Source: Lachnospiraceae bacterium (GTDB taxonomy: Bacteria; Bacillota; Clostridia; Lachnospirales; Lachnospiraceae). From it: a DNA stretch of 53,858 bases. Under the pieces are notes generated by a model. The model was not told the DNA's origin. It saw only the letters and a program-made list of their open reading frames with translations, and did no database searches. This document shows, in pieces, positions 28,654 to 36,534 of the stretch (position 1 is its first letter; the number at the start of each line of letters is the position of its first letter). Location: positions 22,594-76,451 of the forward strand of contig CAJTCY010000003.1 in NCBI GenBank assembly GCA_910575075.1, read 5' to 3'. The position numbers were made by a program, and so were the translations under genes.

Positions 28654-30114
28654 TTATATGGAAACTATTTTCGTAGCTACTGCGTCCTGAAACGTCCTGT
28701 CATGTTCCACCAGCAGCATAGTGGGAGAAAACGCTCGGATAAGCTGTTCGATCTGCATTCGGGAATACACGTCTATATAATTTAGCGGTTCGTCCCATAC
28801 ATACAGATGCGCCTTTTGGCAGAGGCTTCTCGCAAGCAGCACCTTTTTCTTCTGACCGCCAGAGAAATCTTTCATATCTTTTTCAAACTGTACCCGCTCA
28901 AAATCCAGCTTTCGCAAAACTGTTTTAAACAATGTTTCATCAATTTGATATTCCTCAGCAAAGTCAGATAATGATCCGTTTAAAAAGGAGGCATCCTGGG
29001 GAACATAAGAGATTACAAGCCCGCTTCCTATTGTAACCGCACCTGTATACTCTATCGATTCTCCCGCCAAAATCTTAAGCAGGCTGCTCTTGCCGCTTCC
29101 GTTTCTGCCTTCCAGCACAATCCGTTCTCCCTGCCGCAGGGTAAAAGACACCGGACCGCATACCATATTACCGTCATACCAGACGGCTGTATCCAAAAAC
29201 GAAACCAATGTATCTGTATGATAAGATAATGGCAGAATTTTGAGTTCTTCTGCCGTTTCCATATTTTTCAACAGCCCTGATTTCTCCTCAATCGCCTGTT
29301 TCTGTCTCGCTTCTATAGACTTCGCGCGTTTCATCATCTTTGCTGCTTTATGCCCCACAAACCCTTTATCAGCTGCACCGATTTTAGACGCCTCCACCTT
29401 GTCTGACCATACGGAAGAACGTTTTGCAGACTGCCGCAGACGGCTGATATCCTTTTTTAAACGCTTATTCTGTGCCTGCTCAGACTCCTGCTTCTGCCAG
29501 AAGTTATCCATCCAGGAAGAAAAATTTCCACTCTGCACTTCAATATTCGCTCTGTTCAGCGAAAGAATGTGATCCACGCAGCCATCCAGAAAATGACGGT
29601 CATGAGAAACCAGTATAAACCCCTTTTTCTTTCTCAAATAGGACGACACCAATTCTCTCGCCTTTGTATCCAGATGGTTCGTCGGCTCGTCAATCAGCAG
29701 AAAATGACCTTCGTTGAGAAAAAGAGCCGCCAGCAATATTTTGGTCTGTTCTCCATTCGACAACGTTTCAAATGGTCTCCAGAGCACATCCTGCCCTATT
29801 TCCAGATAAGACAATTCACGTATCAGCTCCCACTCTTGCGCAAGAGGACAGATTTCCGGCAGGATATCCCCTGTCAGCAGGCTTCTGTCAGCCACAAAAT
29901 AAGGAAAATAATCAAACTCAGCAGAACTGATAATTTTACCGCTGTATTCATATTTCCCCTGGAGAAGATTTAAAAGCGTTGTCTTACCCCTCCCGTTCCT
30001 TCCTACAAATCCAAGCTTCCAGTCTGTATCAATCTGAACATTTGCATTCTCAAATATATTATCATAACTGGATGGATAGGAAAATGTAAGATTTTCTATT
30101 TTTATCATCGACAT
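28654..30114 (-). CDS. lsa: Lsa-family ABC-F ribosomal protection protein
   Basis: A 486-residue soluble ATPase with two ABC domains and no membrane part. Features in order are Walker A GRNGRGKTT near 37, signature LSNGEQ near 119, Walker B LLIDEPTNHLD near 139, and a charged linker with SIEARQKQAIEEKSG. The second domain has Walker A GRNGSGKSS, signature FSGGQKKK and YVWDEPLNYID. The degenerate second Walker B and the length (Lsa proteins are about 490) point to the Lsa branch, which relieves ribosome inhibition by lincosamides, pleuromutilins and streptogramin A. Resistance in this host is an inference. AAAGGAG precedes the ATG. A long leader with a peptide and alternative hairpins lies upstream. 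Confidence 0.9.
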   Translation of the reverse strand: MSMIKIENLTFSYPSSYDNIFENANVQIDTDWKLGFVGRNGRGKTTLLNLLQGKYEYSGKIISSAEFDYFPYFVADRSLLTGDILPEICPLAQEWELIRELSYLEIGQDVLWRPFETLSNGEQTKILLAALFLNEGHFLLIDEPTNHLDTKARELVSSYLRKKKGFILVSHDRHFLDGCVDHILSLNRANIEVQSGNFSSWMDNFWQKQESEQAQNKRLKKDISRLRQSAKRSSVWSDKVEASKIGAADKGFVGHKAAKMMKRAKSIEARQKQAIEEKSGLLKNMETAEELKILPLSYHTDTLVSFLDTAVWYDGNMVCGPVSFTLRQGERIVLEGRNGSGKSSLLKILAGESIEYTGAVTIGSGLVISYVPQDASFLNGSLSDFAEEYQIDETLFKTVLRKLDFERVQFEKDMKDFSGGQKKKVLLARSLCQKAHLYVWDEPLNYIDVYSRMQIEQLIRAFSPTMLLVEHDRTFQDAVATKIVSI

Positions 30115-30137
30115 AAATTCAGCTCCTTTCCTAAGAA

Positions 30138-30270
30138 CAAAGTGGGCAAGCCCACTTCAACTCCCCTACCCCCTCATTCTTGAGTGGCTGCACACTTTGC
30201 CTCGCCGAGTGCAGTCGCTTCAGCGACATATTTCTTCTTGCACGAGTACCCTCGCTTCGCTGGGGCAGAC
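30138..30270. repeat. REP-like palindromic repeat, copy B, in the lsa leader
   Basis: CAAAGTGGGCAAGCC (30138-30152) pairs with GGCTGCACACTTTG (30186-30199), and the tail with TTCTTGCAC matches copy A at 25127. On the minus strand the inner half also makes a compact AAGTGGG-CTTG-CCCACTT hairpin followed by TTGTTCTT right before the lsa ribosome binding site. The repeat may thus have been recruited as a conditional terminator. Confidence 0.6.
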
Positions 30271-30344
30271 CCTGCGCATAATTGTTATTTCTCTTATAGA
30301 AAAGATACTTTCACGTTTTAGCGTGGCAAAGTCTTTCCTATAAG

Positions 30345-30521
30345 AAAATAAAAGCCGCAAGAAAGTAAATTCCTGCAGCTCGCCATAACAAAAATACCAC
30401 TTACAGAGTGGAAATGAATTTATGCAAAGACGGACAGACTTATAACTTTCTTGCAATAAAAACAGTACTGAAATACCAGCACCTCTGTTTTTTACCATTA
30501 TCTGCAAGAAAAGTTAAACAT
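30345..30521 (-). promoter_or_regulatory. Putative attenuator in the lsa leader
   Basis: Three mutually exclusive segments are visible on the minus strand. They are CTTTTCTTGCA (30513-30503, inside the leader-peptide codons), TGCAAGAAAGT (30455-30445) and ACTTTCTTGC (30366-30357). Segment 2 can pair with 1 (nine bases) or with 3 (ten bases), and segment 3 is followed by GGCTTTTATTTTC, a terminator-like tail. A ribosome on the leader peptide would mask segment 1. The direction of control (on or off when stalled) cannot be decided by eye. Confidence 0.55.
30498..30521 (-). CDS. Leader peptide MFNFSCR of the lsa attenuator
   Basis: ATG, six further codons and TAA encode MFNFSCR, with GAGGTGG four bases upstream. 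Its last codons form one arm of the alternative hairpins. Short leader peptides are known regulators of ABC-F and erm genes by drug-induced ribosome stalling. The stop codon overlaps another ATG (TAATG) opening a longer frame to 30220, which I regard as incidental. Confidence 0.5.
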   Translation of the reverse strand: MFNFSCR

Positions 30522-30555
30522 CCTTCCACCTCTTTCTCTTTTCAATATAGTTAAC

Positions 30556-30583
30556 AGCATAACACAATTTTCAAAAAAATCAA
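30556..30583 (-). promoter_or_regulatory. Promoter of the lsa transcript
   Basis: On the minus strand TTGATT (30583-30578) and an extended -10 TGTTATGCT (hexamer 30561-30556) are separated by 16 bases. The leader peptide starts 35 bases later and lsa about 440 bases later. Confidence 0.55.
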
Positions 30584-30617
30584 GTTTTTTTTCATGATAA
30601 TTTTCTTTTCCAAAGTA

Positions 30618-30647
30618 TTGACATAAGTCCAAATGAAGGCGTAATGT
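30618..30647 (+). promoter_or_regulatory. Candidate promoter of the SIR2-STAND operon
   Basis: A perfect TTGACA (30618-30623) is followed after 18 bases by TAATGT (30642-30647), a weak -10. It is divergent from the lsa promoter 35 bases away. The resulting 5' untranslated region of about 230 bases has no recognised structure. Confidence 0.4.
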
Positions 30648-30882
30648 TATATTAAATATATTGTTAAAAGCGCACATAAGGAACTGCAGAAAAATAAGTG
30701 ACACGGATTGTGCAGGATATTTCTTCAAGAGTGTAATACAAAAAACATGAGCGCAGCGCGTTGCGGCAAGGCTTTTTGTCATTTACTTTAGCAATGTGCT
30801 ATCGGAAAAATAGACAAGTCAAGAAGTGACAGTTATTCTCTTACCGTTCCTAAATTCGAATCATACAAGGGAGTTGATAAAA

Positions 30883-31854
30883 ATGAACGGCGAGGCACTA
30901 TTTTATGAGCTGATGAAAATTCATAAAAATGATAGAAATTTTAACCTGCTTGCGGCGGATTTTAAGGCAAGGCAGATTGTTCCATTTATTGGAGCCGGCT
31001 TTTCTCGTCCTCAATTTCCGTCATGGATAAACCTTCTGAAAGAGAATTCAAAAATATACGGAATTGAAGATGAAATAAATAAGGAAATACGTATCGGTAA
31101 TATGGAAAAGGCTGCTTCCCTGCTTGAGAATAAAATGGGAAGCTTAGAATTTAAGGACTATTTCCTTGAAACTTTTGACAAAAAGAATATTGATTCATTT
31201 ACTGATAACCAGTTATGGCTTCCGAAACTTTTTCAATCTAGTATGATTACCACAAATTATGACCATTTGTTAGAAACACTTTACAGAGAACAATTAGAAT
31301 ATGACTTTGAGCTGTTGATGCCGCGTTACGAAAAGGATGAGGCAGCTATTGACCGTATACTTCGCCAAGATAAACCATATCTTCTTAAACTCCATGGAGA
31401 TGTCTCCCGTTATGAATACTGCATTTTGACAGAGGAACAATACCAGGAAATATACACTGGAGAATCTGCCTATGAAAAACTGATAGGAAGAATCTTTGAA
31501 AATAAAATTATGCTATTTTTAGGATGCAGTCTGATTTCTGATAGAACTCTGACATTATTAAACAAACTAACCCGTCATCGTGATATCTATCATTACGCTA
31601 TTATTCCGCTTCCAAAAGCAACGCACAATTTGAATGAGCCTCATAAACCGAATTTATATAGTTTTGGAGAAGCATCTGCCTATAAAGGGGAATTCCTTGA
31701 TAGAATTCAGCATCTCTCTTCTCTTGGTATTCGCCCTATCTTCTATCCTTATGAAAGGCATGATATGATTTCGCCTTTGCTTGAGAAACTGTTTCAGTCA
31801 GGCGCTGATCCACAGCCCGTAAAAAAAAAATCTTACCCGACGGATTCCATGTGA
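30883..31854 (+). CDS. SIR2-like domain protein, probable NADase effector of an anti-phage module
   Basis: A 323-residue cytoplasmic protein. The motifs of SIR2-like (SIR2_2) domains are in order: GAGFS at 37-41, TTNYD at 123-127, KLHGD at 169-173 with the catalytic-type His171, and IMLFLGCSLISDRTL near 206-220. In bacterial defence proteins this domain typically degrades NAD+ on infection, killing or stalling the cell; that activity here is an inference from the family. The start at 30883 is chosen for AAGGGAG nine bases upstream over an in-frame ATG at 30826. The stop (ATGTGA) overlaps the GTG of the next gene by four bases, so the two proteins are translationally coupled and expected to form one system. 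Confidence 0.88.
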   Translation: MNGEALFYELMKIHKNDRNFNLLAADFKARQIVPFIGAGFSRPQFPSWINLLKENSKIYGIEDEINKEIRIGNMEKAASLLENKMGSLEFKDYFLETFDKKNIDSFTDNQLWLPKLFQSSMITTNYDHLLETLYREQLEYDFELLMPRYEKDEAAIDRILRQDKPYLLKLHGDVSRYEYCILTEEQYQEIYTGESAYEKLIGRIFENKIMLFLGCSLISDRTLTLLNKLTRHRDIYHYAIIPLPKATHNLNEPHKPNLYSFGEASAYKGEFLDRIQHLSSLGIRPIFYPYERHDMISPLLEKLFQSGADPQPVKKKSYPTDSM

Positions 31855-34145
31855 TTTCCGCTAAAGATATCCATGAAAAACAAATCTTGACAGCGGATAA
31901 GATACAATATAGTGAATCCTTATATTATCGGATTAACAGTAATTGGGATTGTATGTACACTATTGTATGCAATGCGAAAGATATTCAAGATGAAGATTTA
32001 ATAAAATTGGCGACAGACCTTATAAATAAAAAGAAATCCTTGATTATTACTGGAAACGGAGGACAAGGCAAGACCAGCCTAATGATGCGTCTGGCAGTGA
32101 ATTTCGCCTTAAGCAAAAAAGAAACCTCCATCATATGGATATCTATGGATATCATTTCTTCCAAACATATAGAAAATTTCTGGAACATGTTAGAAACTGG
32201 AAAAAATTATATTATCTGTGTGGATAGTCCATTTTATAATGAAAAACTGTTAAAAAAGCTAAAAAATACTTTCCCGATACAGCAAAAAGAAAATATTCAG
32301 ATTATCTTCGCTGAACGTATTCAGCGGATTGAAGAACTTTTGGAAGAAGAGCCGCTATTTACTGGATGGATTGAACCAATCACCGCGATATGCTGTATGG
32401 GAAACTCCAGTGAAAAAGAAGTTTTCCAAATACTTGAAAATTATAATATTACAACTCATTATTATGAGTTAAAAAAGAATTGGAAACATCTTGTTATAGA
32501 AAAGGCTGTTGCGGTTAATTATGGCAAGAATATGGCTGAAACGTCTATGGATAAGATTGAAAGCCAGCTTCCTGAGAGCATCACTTCCATCGCAGAGCAA
32601 GTGTATCATATTTTTTTCATCATGAATAAAACGTATCCAAGTATATCTGGGATCAATCTTGACTGGAAAGAGTGGAAAGAACATTTGCGCAAGTGGTTTC
32701 ATAATATGTCCATAGATGAGTATTATTATGAACCAATTGCGGCATGTTCTGTCTTTTCTTTGGACTTAGACCTAGATACCTATGCAAAAATGATGCATCT
32801 TCCAGAGGAACTATGGAATAAGATGAATTATATGATCGGCGAACATACCGAACCTGTCAGATATAACAGGGAGCGTAACACAATTCAGCCAAAACATGAT
32901 GTTTGCGCAGAAATGTTCTTTTATTCCCATCCAAAAGCAAATATCATAAGGTGTTTGATTCAGTATTTAACGGTTACAAAAAATACACAGGCGATATTTG
33001 ATAATGTCTTACGCAAGGGAAAGATATGCAACAATATTGTTTTGCCATTTGGAGAGACACTTAATTACCTGCCTTTAATAAATCATATTAAAAAAATTGG
33101 TTTTGCCTCAGAGAATCAGTCACGTTTGATGTTATCAGAACTTTGGAATTGCCGTTCGCTGCAAGAAAAGGTGTGCTATATTGAAAAAAATCTAATAGAC
33201 GATAAACTTGAAAAACTTACAGATTACGAAAGTAAAAAAGTCTTTGCAGAAATAGCAATAATCTATAGAAAGGCAAAAAAATATCAGCCGGCAGAAAAAA
33301 TGCTTTGGAAGGCTTTGGAAATTGATACAGATGATCTGCCAAGTTATAATGAATTAGGACGCCTTTATGTAGATCAAAACAAATATGATGAGGCGGAGAA
33401 AATTTTTCGTAAGGCTTCGGAAATGGGTCATCTGCCAAGTTATAATGAATTAGGACGCCTTTATGTAAAGCAAAACAAGTATGATCAGGCGGAGGAAATT
33501 TTTCGTAAGGCTTTGGAAATGGGTAATCTCCCAAGTTATAATGAATTAGGACGCCTTTATGTAAAGCAAAACAAGTATGATCAGGCGGAGGAAATTTTTC
33601 GTAAGGCTCTGGAAATTGATACAGATGATCTGCCAAGTTATAATGAGTTAGGACGCCTTTATGTAGATCAAAACAAATATGATCAGGCGGAGGAAATTTT
33701 TTGTAAGGCTTCGGAAATGGGTCATCTGCCAAGTTATAATGAATTAGGACGCCTTTATGTAAAGCAAAACAAGTATGATCAGGCGGAGGAAATTTTTCGT
33801 AAGGCTTTGGAAATTGATGCAGATGCTCTACCAATCTATAATGAATTAGGATGCCTTTATGTTAAACAAAACAAATTTGATGAGGCGGAGAAAATTTTTC
33901 GTAAGGCTTTGGAAATGGGTGAAAATGCTAGATATATTCTTACTTCATTAATAAAATTATATAGTAAAACAAAGAATAGTAAAAAAGCGGACGGATTAAT
34001 TAAACACTATACCAACAAAACAACCGCATTTTATAATTCTTATTGTAAACACTGTTATATCTACATAAAAAATGAGAAAGGATTAAAGAATGCAATAAAA
34101 TACAAAAAATATATTCAGAAATTTAATAAAACGTTCTATATATAG
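31851..34145 (+). CDS. STAND-like P-loop ATPase with C-terminal TPR array, partner of SIR2
   Basis: A 764-residue protein starting at GTG. Residues 60-130 carry a P-loop: Walker A GNGGQGKTS (68-76) and a Walker B-like strand IICVDSP (121-127). A helical middle of about 350 residues follows, then a TPR region from about 460 to 700 with six almost identical units, and a basic C-terminal tail (KNAIKYKKYIQKFNKTFYI). The layout of ATPase plus repeat sensor is that of STAND/NLR-like proteins, in which the repeats detect a trigger and the ATPase oligomerises to activate an effector, here presumably the SIR2 protein. Known Avs proteins fuse such effectors to the ATPase; here they are separate genes. 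Sensor specificity is unknown. Confidence 0.85.
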   Translation: MISAKDIHEKQILTADKIQYSESLYYRINSNWDCMYTIVCNAKDIQDEDLIKLATDLINKKKSLIITGNGGQGKTSLMMRLAVNFALSKKETSIIWISMDIISSKHIENFWNMLETGKNYIICVDSPFYNEKLLKKLKNTFPIQQKENIQIIFAERIQRIEELLEEEPLFTGWIEPITAICCMGNSSEKEVFQILENYNITTHYYELKKNWKHLVIEKAVAVNYGKNMAETSMDKIESQLPESITSIAEQVYHIFFIMNKTYPSISGINLDWKEWKEHLRKWFHNMSIDEYYYEPIAACSVFSLDLDLDTYAKMMHLPEELWNKMNYMIGEHTEPVRYNRERNTIQPKHDVCAEMFFYSHPKANIIRCLIQYLTVTKNTQAIFDNVLRKGKICNNIVLPFGETLNYLPLINHIKKIGFASENQSRLMLSELWNCRSLQEKVCYIEKNLIDDKLEKLTDYESKKVFAEIAIIYRKAKKYQPAEKMLWKALEIDTDDLPSYNELGRLYVDQNKYDEAEKIFRKASEMGHLPSYNELGRLYVKQNKYDQAEEIFRKALEMGNLPSYNELGRLYVKQNKYDQAEEIFRKALEIDTDDLPSYNELGRLYVDQNKYDQAEEIFCKASEMGHLPSYNELGRLYVKQNKYDQAEEIFRKALEIDADALPIYNELGCLYVKQNKFDEAEKIFRKALEMGENARYILTSLIKLYSKTKNSKKADGLIKHYTNKTTAFYNSYCKHCYIYIKNEKGLKNAIKYKKYIQKFNKTFYI
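33336..33923 (+). repeat. Six near-identical in-frame TPR-coding units, 96 or 102 bases
   Basis: Units start at 33336, 33432, 33528, 33630, 33726 and 33828. Each begins LPSYNELGRLYV and contains QNKYDxAExIF. Units ending EMG(H/N) are 32 residues, units ending EIDxDx are 34. Identity between units is high at the DNA level, including silent positions, which implies recent expansion or gene conversion. All units keep the frame. A more diverged unit precedes the array and another follows it. Confidence 0.9.
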
Positions 34146-34322
34146 ATTTCATTTTATGAAAAGCTTTGATAGGCATATTTCTTTACTTCTTTATTATAGC
34201 CTTTTATATCTCTGCGTGGAATTTGAAAAACATTCACAAAAAAACACTGCAAAAACACATCCTTGGGGCACCCTTTTTAAGGAATGTCCATAGCTTTATA
34301 ATTTCATAATAAAAGATACTGA

Positions 34323-34354
34323 GGGAATCGTGCAACGTCCATTGCGCAATTCCC
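34323..34354 (-). terminator. Hairpin after the RelE-type toxin gene
   Basis: GGGAATCGTGCAA (34323-34335) and TTGCGCAATTCCC (34342-34354) pair with one mismatch. The minus-strand sequence after it has only a loose T stretch. The 260 bases between the STAND gene and the toxin gene show nothing else. Confidence 0.45.
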
Positions 34355-34404
34355 CCAAGTTGTCAAATCTTTCCAAAATAACCTATATTCTAATTCCATC
34401 TCTA

Positions 34405-34656
34405 TTAATATCTTTTATATATGTCTCCACGATTGTCTATGTCAATAACATATACAATTAGTTTCCCATTATCCACTGTATAAACAATGCGATAATTACC
34501 AACACGCAGCCTTAACAAATCATCATATCCTTTTAATTTCTTTATATCCTCACCACTTGGCAGTTGTTGTATTGCAGTTACAACACGTTTCTTTTCATTT
34601 ATGGGCAGTTTGTCAATAAATTTCTTTGCTTTCTTTTTGATGATAATTTGATACAT
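34405..34656 (-). CDS. RelE/ParE-type toxin
   Basis: An 83-residue basic protein with the RelE fold pattern: YQIIIKKKAKKFIDKLP at the start, LKGYDDLLRLRVGNYRIVYT in the centre and VYVIDIDNRGDIYKRY at the end. Family members cleave ribosome-bound mRNA, and the late R and Y positions fit that activity. The ATG at 34656 overlaps the antitoxin stop (TGATG), the classical coupling of type II modules; an upstream in-frame start at 34683 lies within the antitoxin gene and is rejected. The antitoxin precedes it on the same strand. Confidence 0.9.
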   Translation of the reverse strand: MYQIIIKKKAKKFIDKLPINEKKRVVTAIQQLPSGEDIKKLKGYDDLLRLRVGNYRIVYTVDNGKLIVYVIDIDNRGDIYKRY

Positions 34657-34868
34657 CAACCAAGCCCCCATTCTTTTAAACATTCCTCAAGTGGTAGTTC
34701 CTCCTTGTCTTCATCTGGTGCATTTTCATAGTTTTCTATCATTCTTTGACAAAAGATATCGTCTGCTTCTTCATCAGCTGCCATACCCTGAACATATGCT
34801 AACACATAACCGATTTTATAATCTGGTATAACGTCCAATAATTCAACTATTCTTTCTCTATTACTCAT
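34656..34868 (-). CDS. Antitoxin of the RelE-type module
   Basis: A 70-residue acidic protein (SNRERIVELLDVIPDYKIGY at the start, then a Glu/Asp-rich second half ending EECLKEWGLG). The position just upstream of a RelE-type toxin, the one-base overlap and the acidic charge identify it as the antitoxin. No clear DNA-binding motif can be assigned. AGAGGTG precedes the ATG at 34868. Such antitoxins usually repress their own promoter with the toxin as corepressor. Confidence 0.8.
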   Translation of the reverse strand: MSNRERIVELLDVIPDYKIGYVLAYVQGMAADEEADDIFCQRMIENYENAPDEDKEELPLEECLKEWGLG

Positions 34869-34884
34869 ATATAACACCTCTTTC

Positions 34885-35211
34885 CTATTGATGTATGATT
34901 TCTGTGAGTTTTCTTCTATTCAAAAGAGCATGTTTTTCAGCATCTTCTATTTTTCTTAATTCAACCAAAACAGGTACGTATTTTCCAATATGTTGCGTAT
35001 TTACAAAATTTTTTAGATATACTCGAAATGCATTTCCGATAGCTACACAAGCCTTTCCATATTTACCTCTATTAAAATCTAATATACCGTCTACAGCTCT
35101 TTGGGCAATATTTTCAGCAACTTTGTTCATACCACCTTGACCAATTTCCACATACGAAATTTTATCATTTGTCTTTGATATATTTCTGCTCCCATCAAAT
35201 ATATTATCCAT
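34885..35211 (-). CDS. Unrecognised 108-aa protein upstream of the toxin-antitoxin pair
   Basis: I do not recognise it. The protein is basic and helical (NKVAENIAQRAVDGILDF, then LRKIEDAEKHALLNRRKL), with no signal or membrane part. It lies 16 bases upstream of the antitoxin gene on the same strand with AGGAT before its ATG, so it may be the first gene of the same transcript. The AT-rich composition matches the neighbouring module. Confidence 0.55.
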   Translation of the reverse strand: MDNIFDGSRNISKTNDKISYVEIGQGGMNKVAENIAQRAVDGILDFNRGKYGKACVAIGNAFRVYLKNFVNTQHIGKYVPVLVELRKIEDAEKHALLNRRKLTEIIHQ

Positions 35212-35373
35212 GTACTATCCTATTCCTGTTTGTGACCTCATCTTATCATTATTCTGCCTCAAAATCAAGTATCCATAAGCATTTAAAACTATTTGAATTT
35301 TCCCTAGAATCCAATCATTCCGGCTGTCTACATAGCAAAAAGGAAACAACTTTTCGATCTTTCCTGATTAAAT

Positions 35374-35697
35374 TTATATAGAATCACATATATCGTATAA
35401 CATTTTCAATATGCTTTGAATCCTGTATACCTGCGCTGGATTCAAAGATTCCAAAACACATATAATTTTTTCTCCTCTGCAGTTTTCCGTATTTTCTCCA
35501 AACATGATGTAATCACAGCTCACGGATAATGCCCTGGATATTCTGCTAAGGGTATCTGCAGAAAAACCCTTTTTTCCGGTCTCAATTTCATATAAAAATT
35601 TAGATGAAATTTCAACCTTTTCAGCAAATGCTTCTCTTGTAAAATTCTGTATCTCACGTAACTCTCTGATTCTTTCTCCTATACGTATATCTGACAT
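35374..35697 (-). CDS. XRE-family transcriptional regulator
   Basis: A 107-residue protein. Residues 5-65 are a helix-turn-helix of the Cro/C1 type (IGERIRELREIQNFTREAFA, then EISSKFLYEIETGKKGFS), followed by SRALSVSCDYIMFGE and a short C-terminal helix. GGAGAGG is present before the ATG. It is divergent from agrB and may control it, but no operator is obvious in the 290-base region between them. A loosely placed TATAAA at 35898 is the best guess for the agrB -10. Confidence 0.85.
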   Translation of the reverse strand: MSDIRIGERIRELREIQNFTREAFAEKVEISSKFLYEIETGKKGFSADTLSRISRALSVSCDYIMFGENTENCRGEKIICVLESLNPAQVYRIQSILKMLYDICDSI

Positions 35698-35984
35698 ACC
35701 TCTCCTCCATATGTCAAAATTTTACGCCTTTTGACAAATGGCAATAAACCCGCAATCGTTCCATAATTGTCTAACAAAAGTTCCTTTTTCAAAAATACCA
35801 CAATTTCCTCACTATCATTCACTTAATTTCTAAAATATAGGATTTTTTAACTAAATCTTTACCGTACCTGGGTTATTGCGCTATTTTTCTACTTGAGTAT
35901 AAAATTCATGCTGTCTGCTCAAATATTCTATCTCTTTGCAGATTCTCTGATATTCTGAATCTATTAAAAGTGAGGTGATTACCC

Positions 35985-36533
35985 ATGCAGGCAGTAAAAC
36001 AAGCATTAGTGGAAAAATATGATTTAAGCGCTTATCAAGCTGCACAACTGCTATTTTTGCTGAAAACACTTTCCTCAGAAATCAGCAAAATAATCATTCT
36101 GGCAGTTATATTTCATGAGAATCTGTTACTTTTTTTCTTTGCCCTGATGATTTTACTGATCCTTCGCTGCCCCACTGGAGGAATACATTTCTATACTTAT
36201 ACGAAATGCCTGGCTGGAAGCATCTTATATTTTACTTTTGCAATCACACTTTTACCACATATTTTTCTCCCCAGCCCTCTGAGGATCATACTTTGTGTAC
36301 TCTGTACTTTGATTTGTTACCGTGTGGGGCCGGTTCCTTCACAGTACCGACCTCCATATACTGAACTATTTATAAAACGATGCAAAACTATCATTACAGG
36401 TTTTCTTTTATTTTATACTGCTCTTATATATGTAATTCCAGAATCACATTTTATAATTGTAGGGTTTTGGATCATTATATTGCATACCCTGCAGCTAATA
36501 GCTGCAAAATATACCAGAAAGGAGAATTCATAA
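35985..36533 (+). CDS. agrB: AgrB-like peptide-processing membrane protease
   Basis: A 182-residue integral membrane protein that in agr systems cleaves and cyclises the AgrD precursor. The diagnostic motif is RCPTGGIHFYTYTKCLAGS near residues 61-79: the His and Cys are seven residues apart, as for the catalytic pair of staphylococcal AgrB (His77, Cys84). About five hydrophobic segments follow. GAGGTGA lies six bases before the ATG. agrD begins one base after its stop. Together they form a signal-producing unit convergent to the sensor genes. Confidence 0.92.
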   Translation: MQAVKQALVEKYDLSAYQAAQLLFLLKTLSSEISKIIILAVIFHENLLLFFFALMILLILRCPTGGIHFYTYTKCLAGSILYFTFAITLLPHIFLPSPLRIILCVLCTLICYRVGPVPSQYRPPYTELFIKRCKTIITGFLLFYTALIYVIPESHFIIVGFWIIILHTLQLIAAKYTRKENS

Positions 36534-36534
36534 A

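Noticed and set aside
30220-30507. A 95-codon frame in the lsa leader
   Set aside because: It runs through the repeat and hairpins, lacks its own ribosome site and has no protein-like pattern. The short MFNFSCR frame explains the start region better.
33217-33834. A 205-codon open frame antisense to the TPR array
   Set aside because: It is a periodic shadow of the TPR repeats, with the same 32/34-residue rhythm, and has no ribosome site. The TPR frame itself is coupled to the SIR2 gene.
33336-33923. CRISPR-like regular repeats
   Set aside because: The regular spacing comes from in-frame TPR codons; there are no unique spacers and no cas genes.
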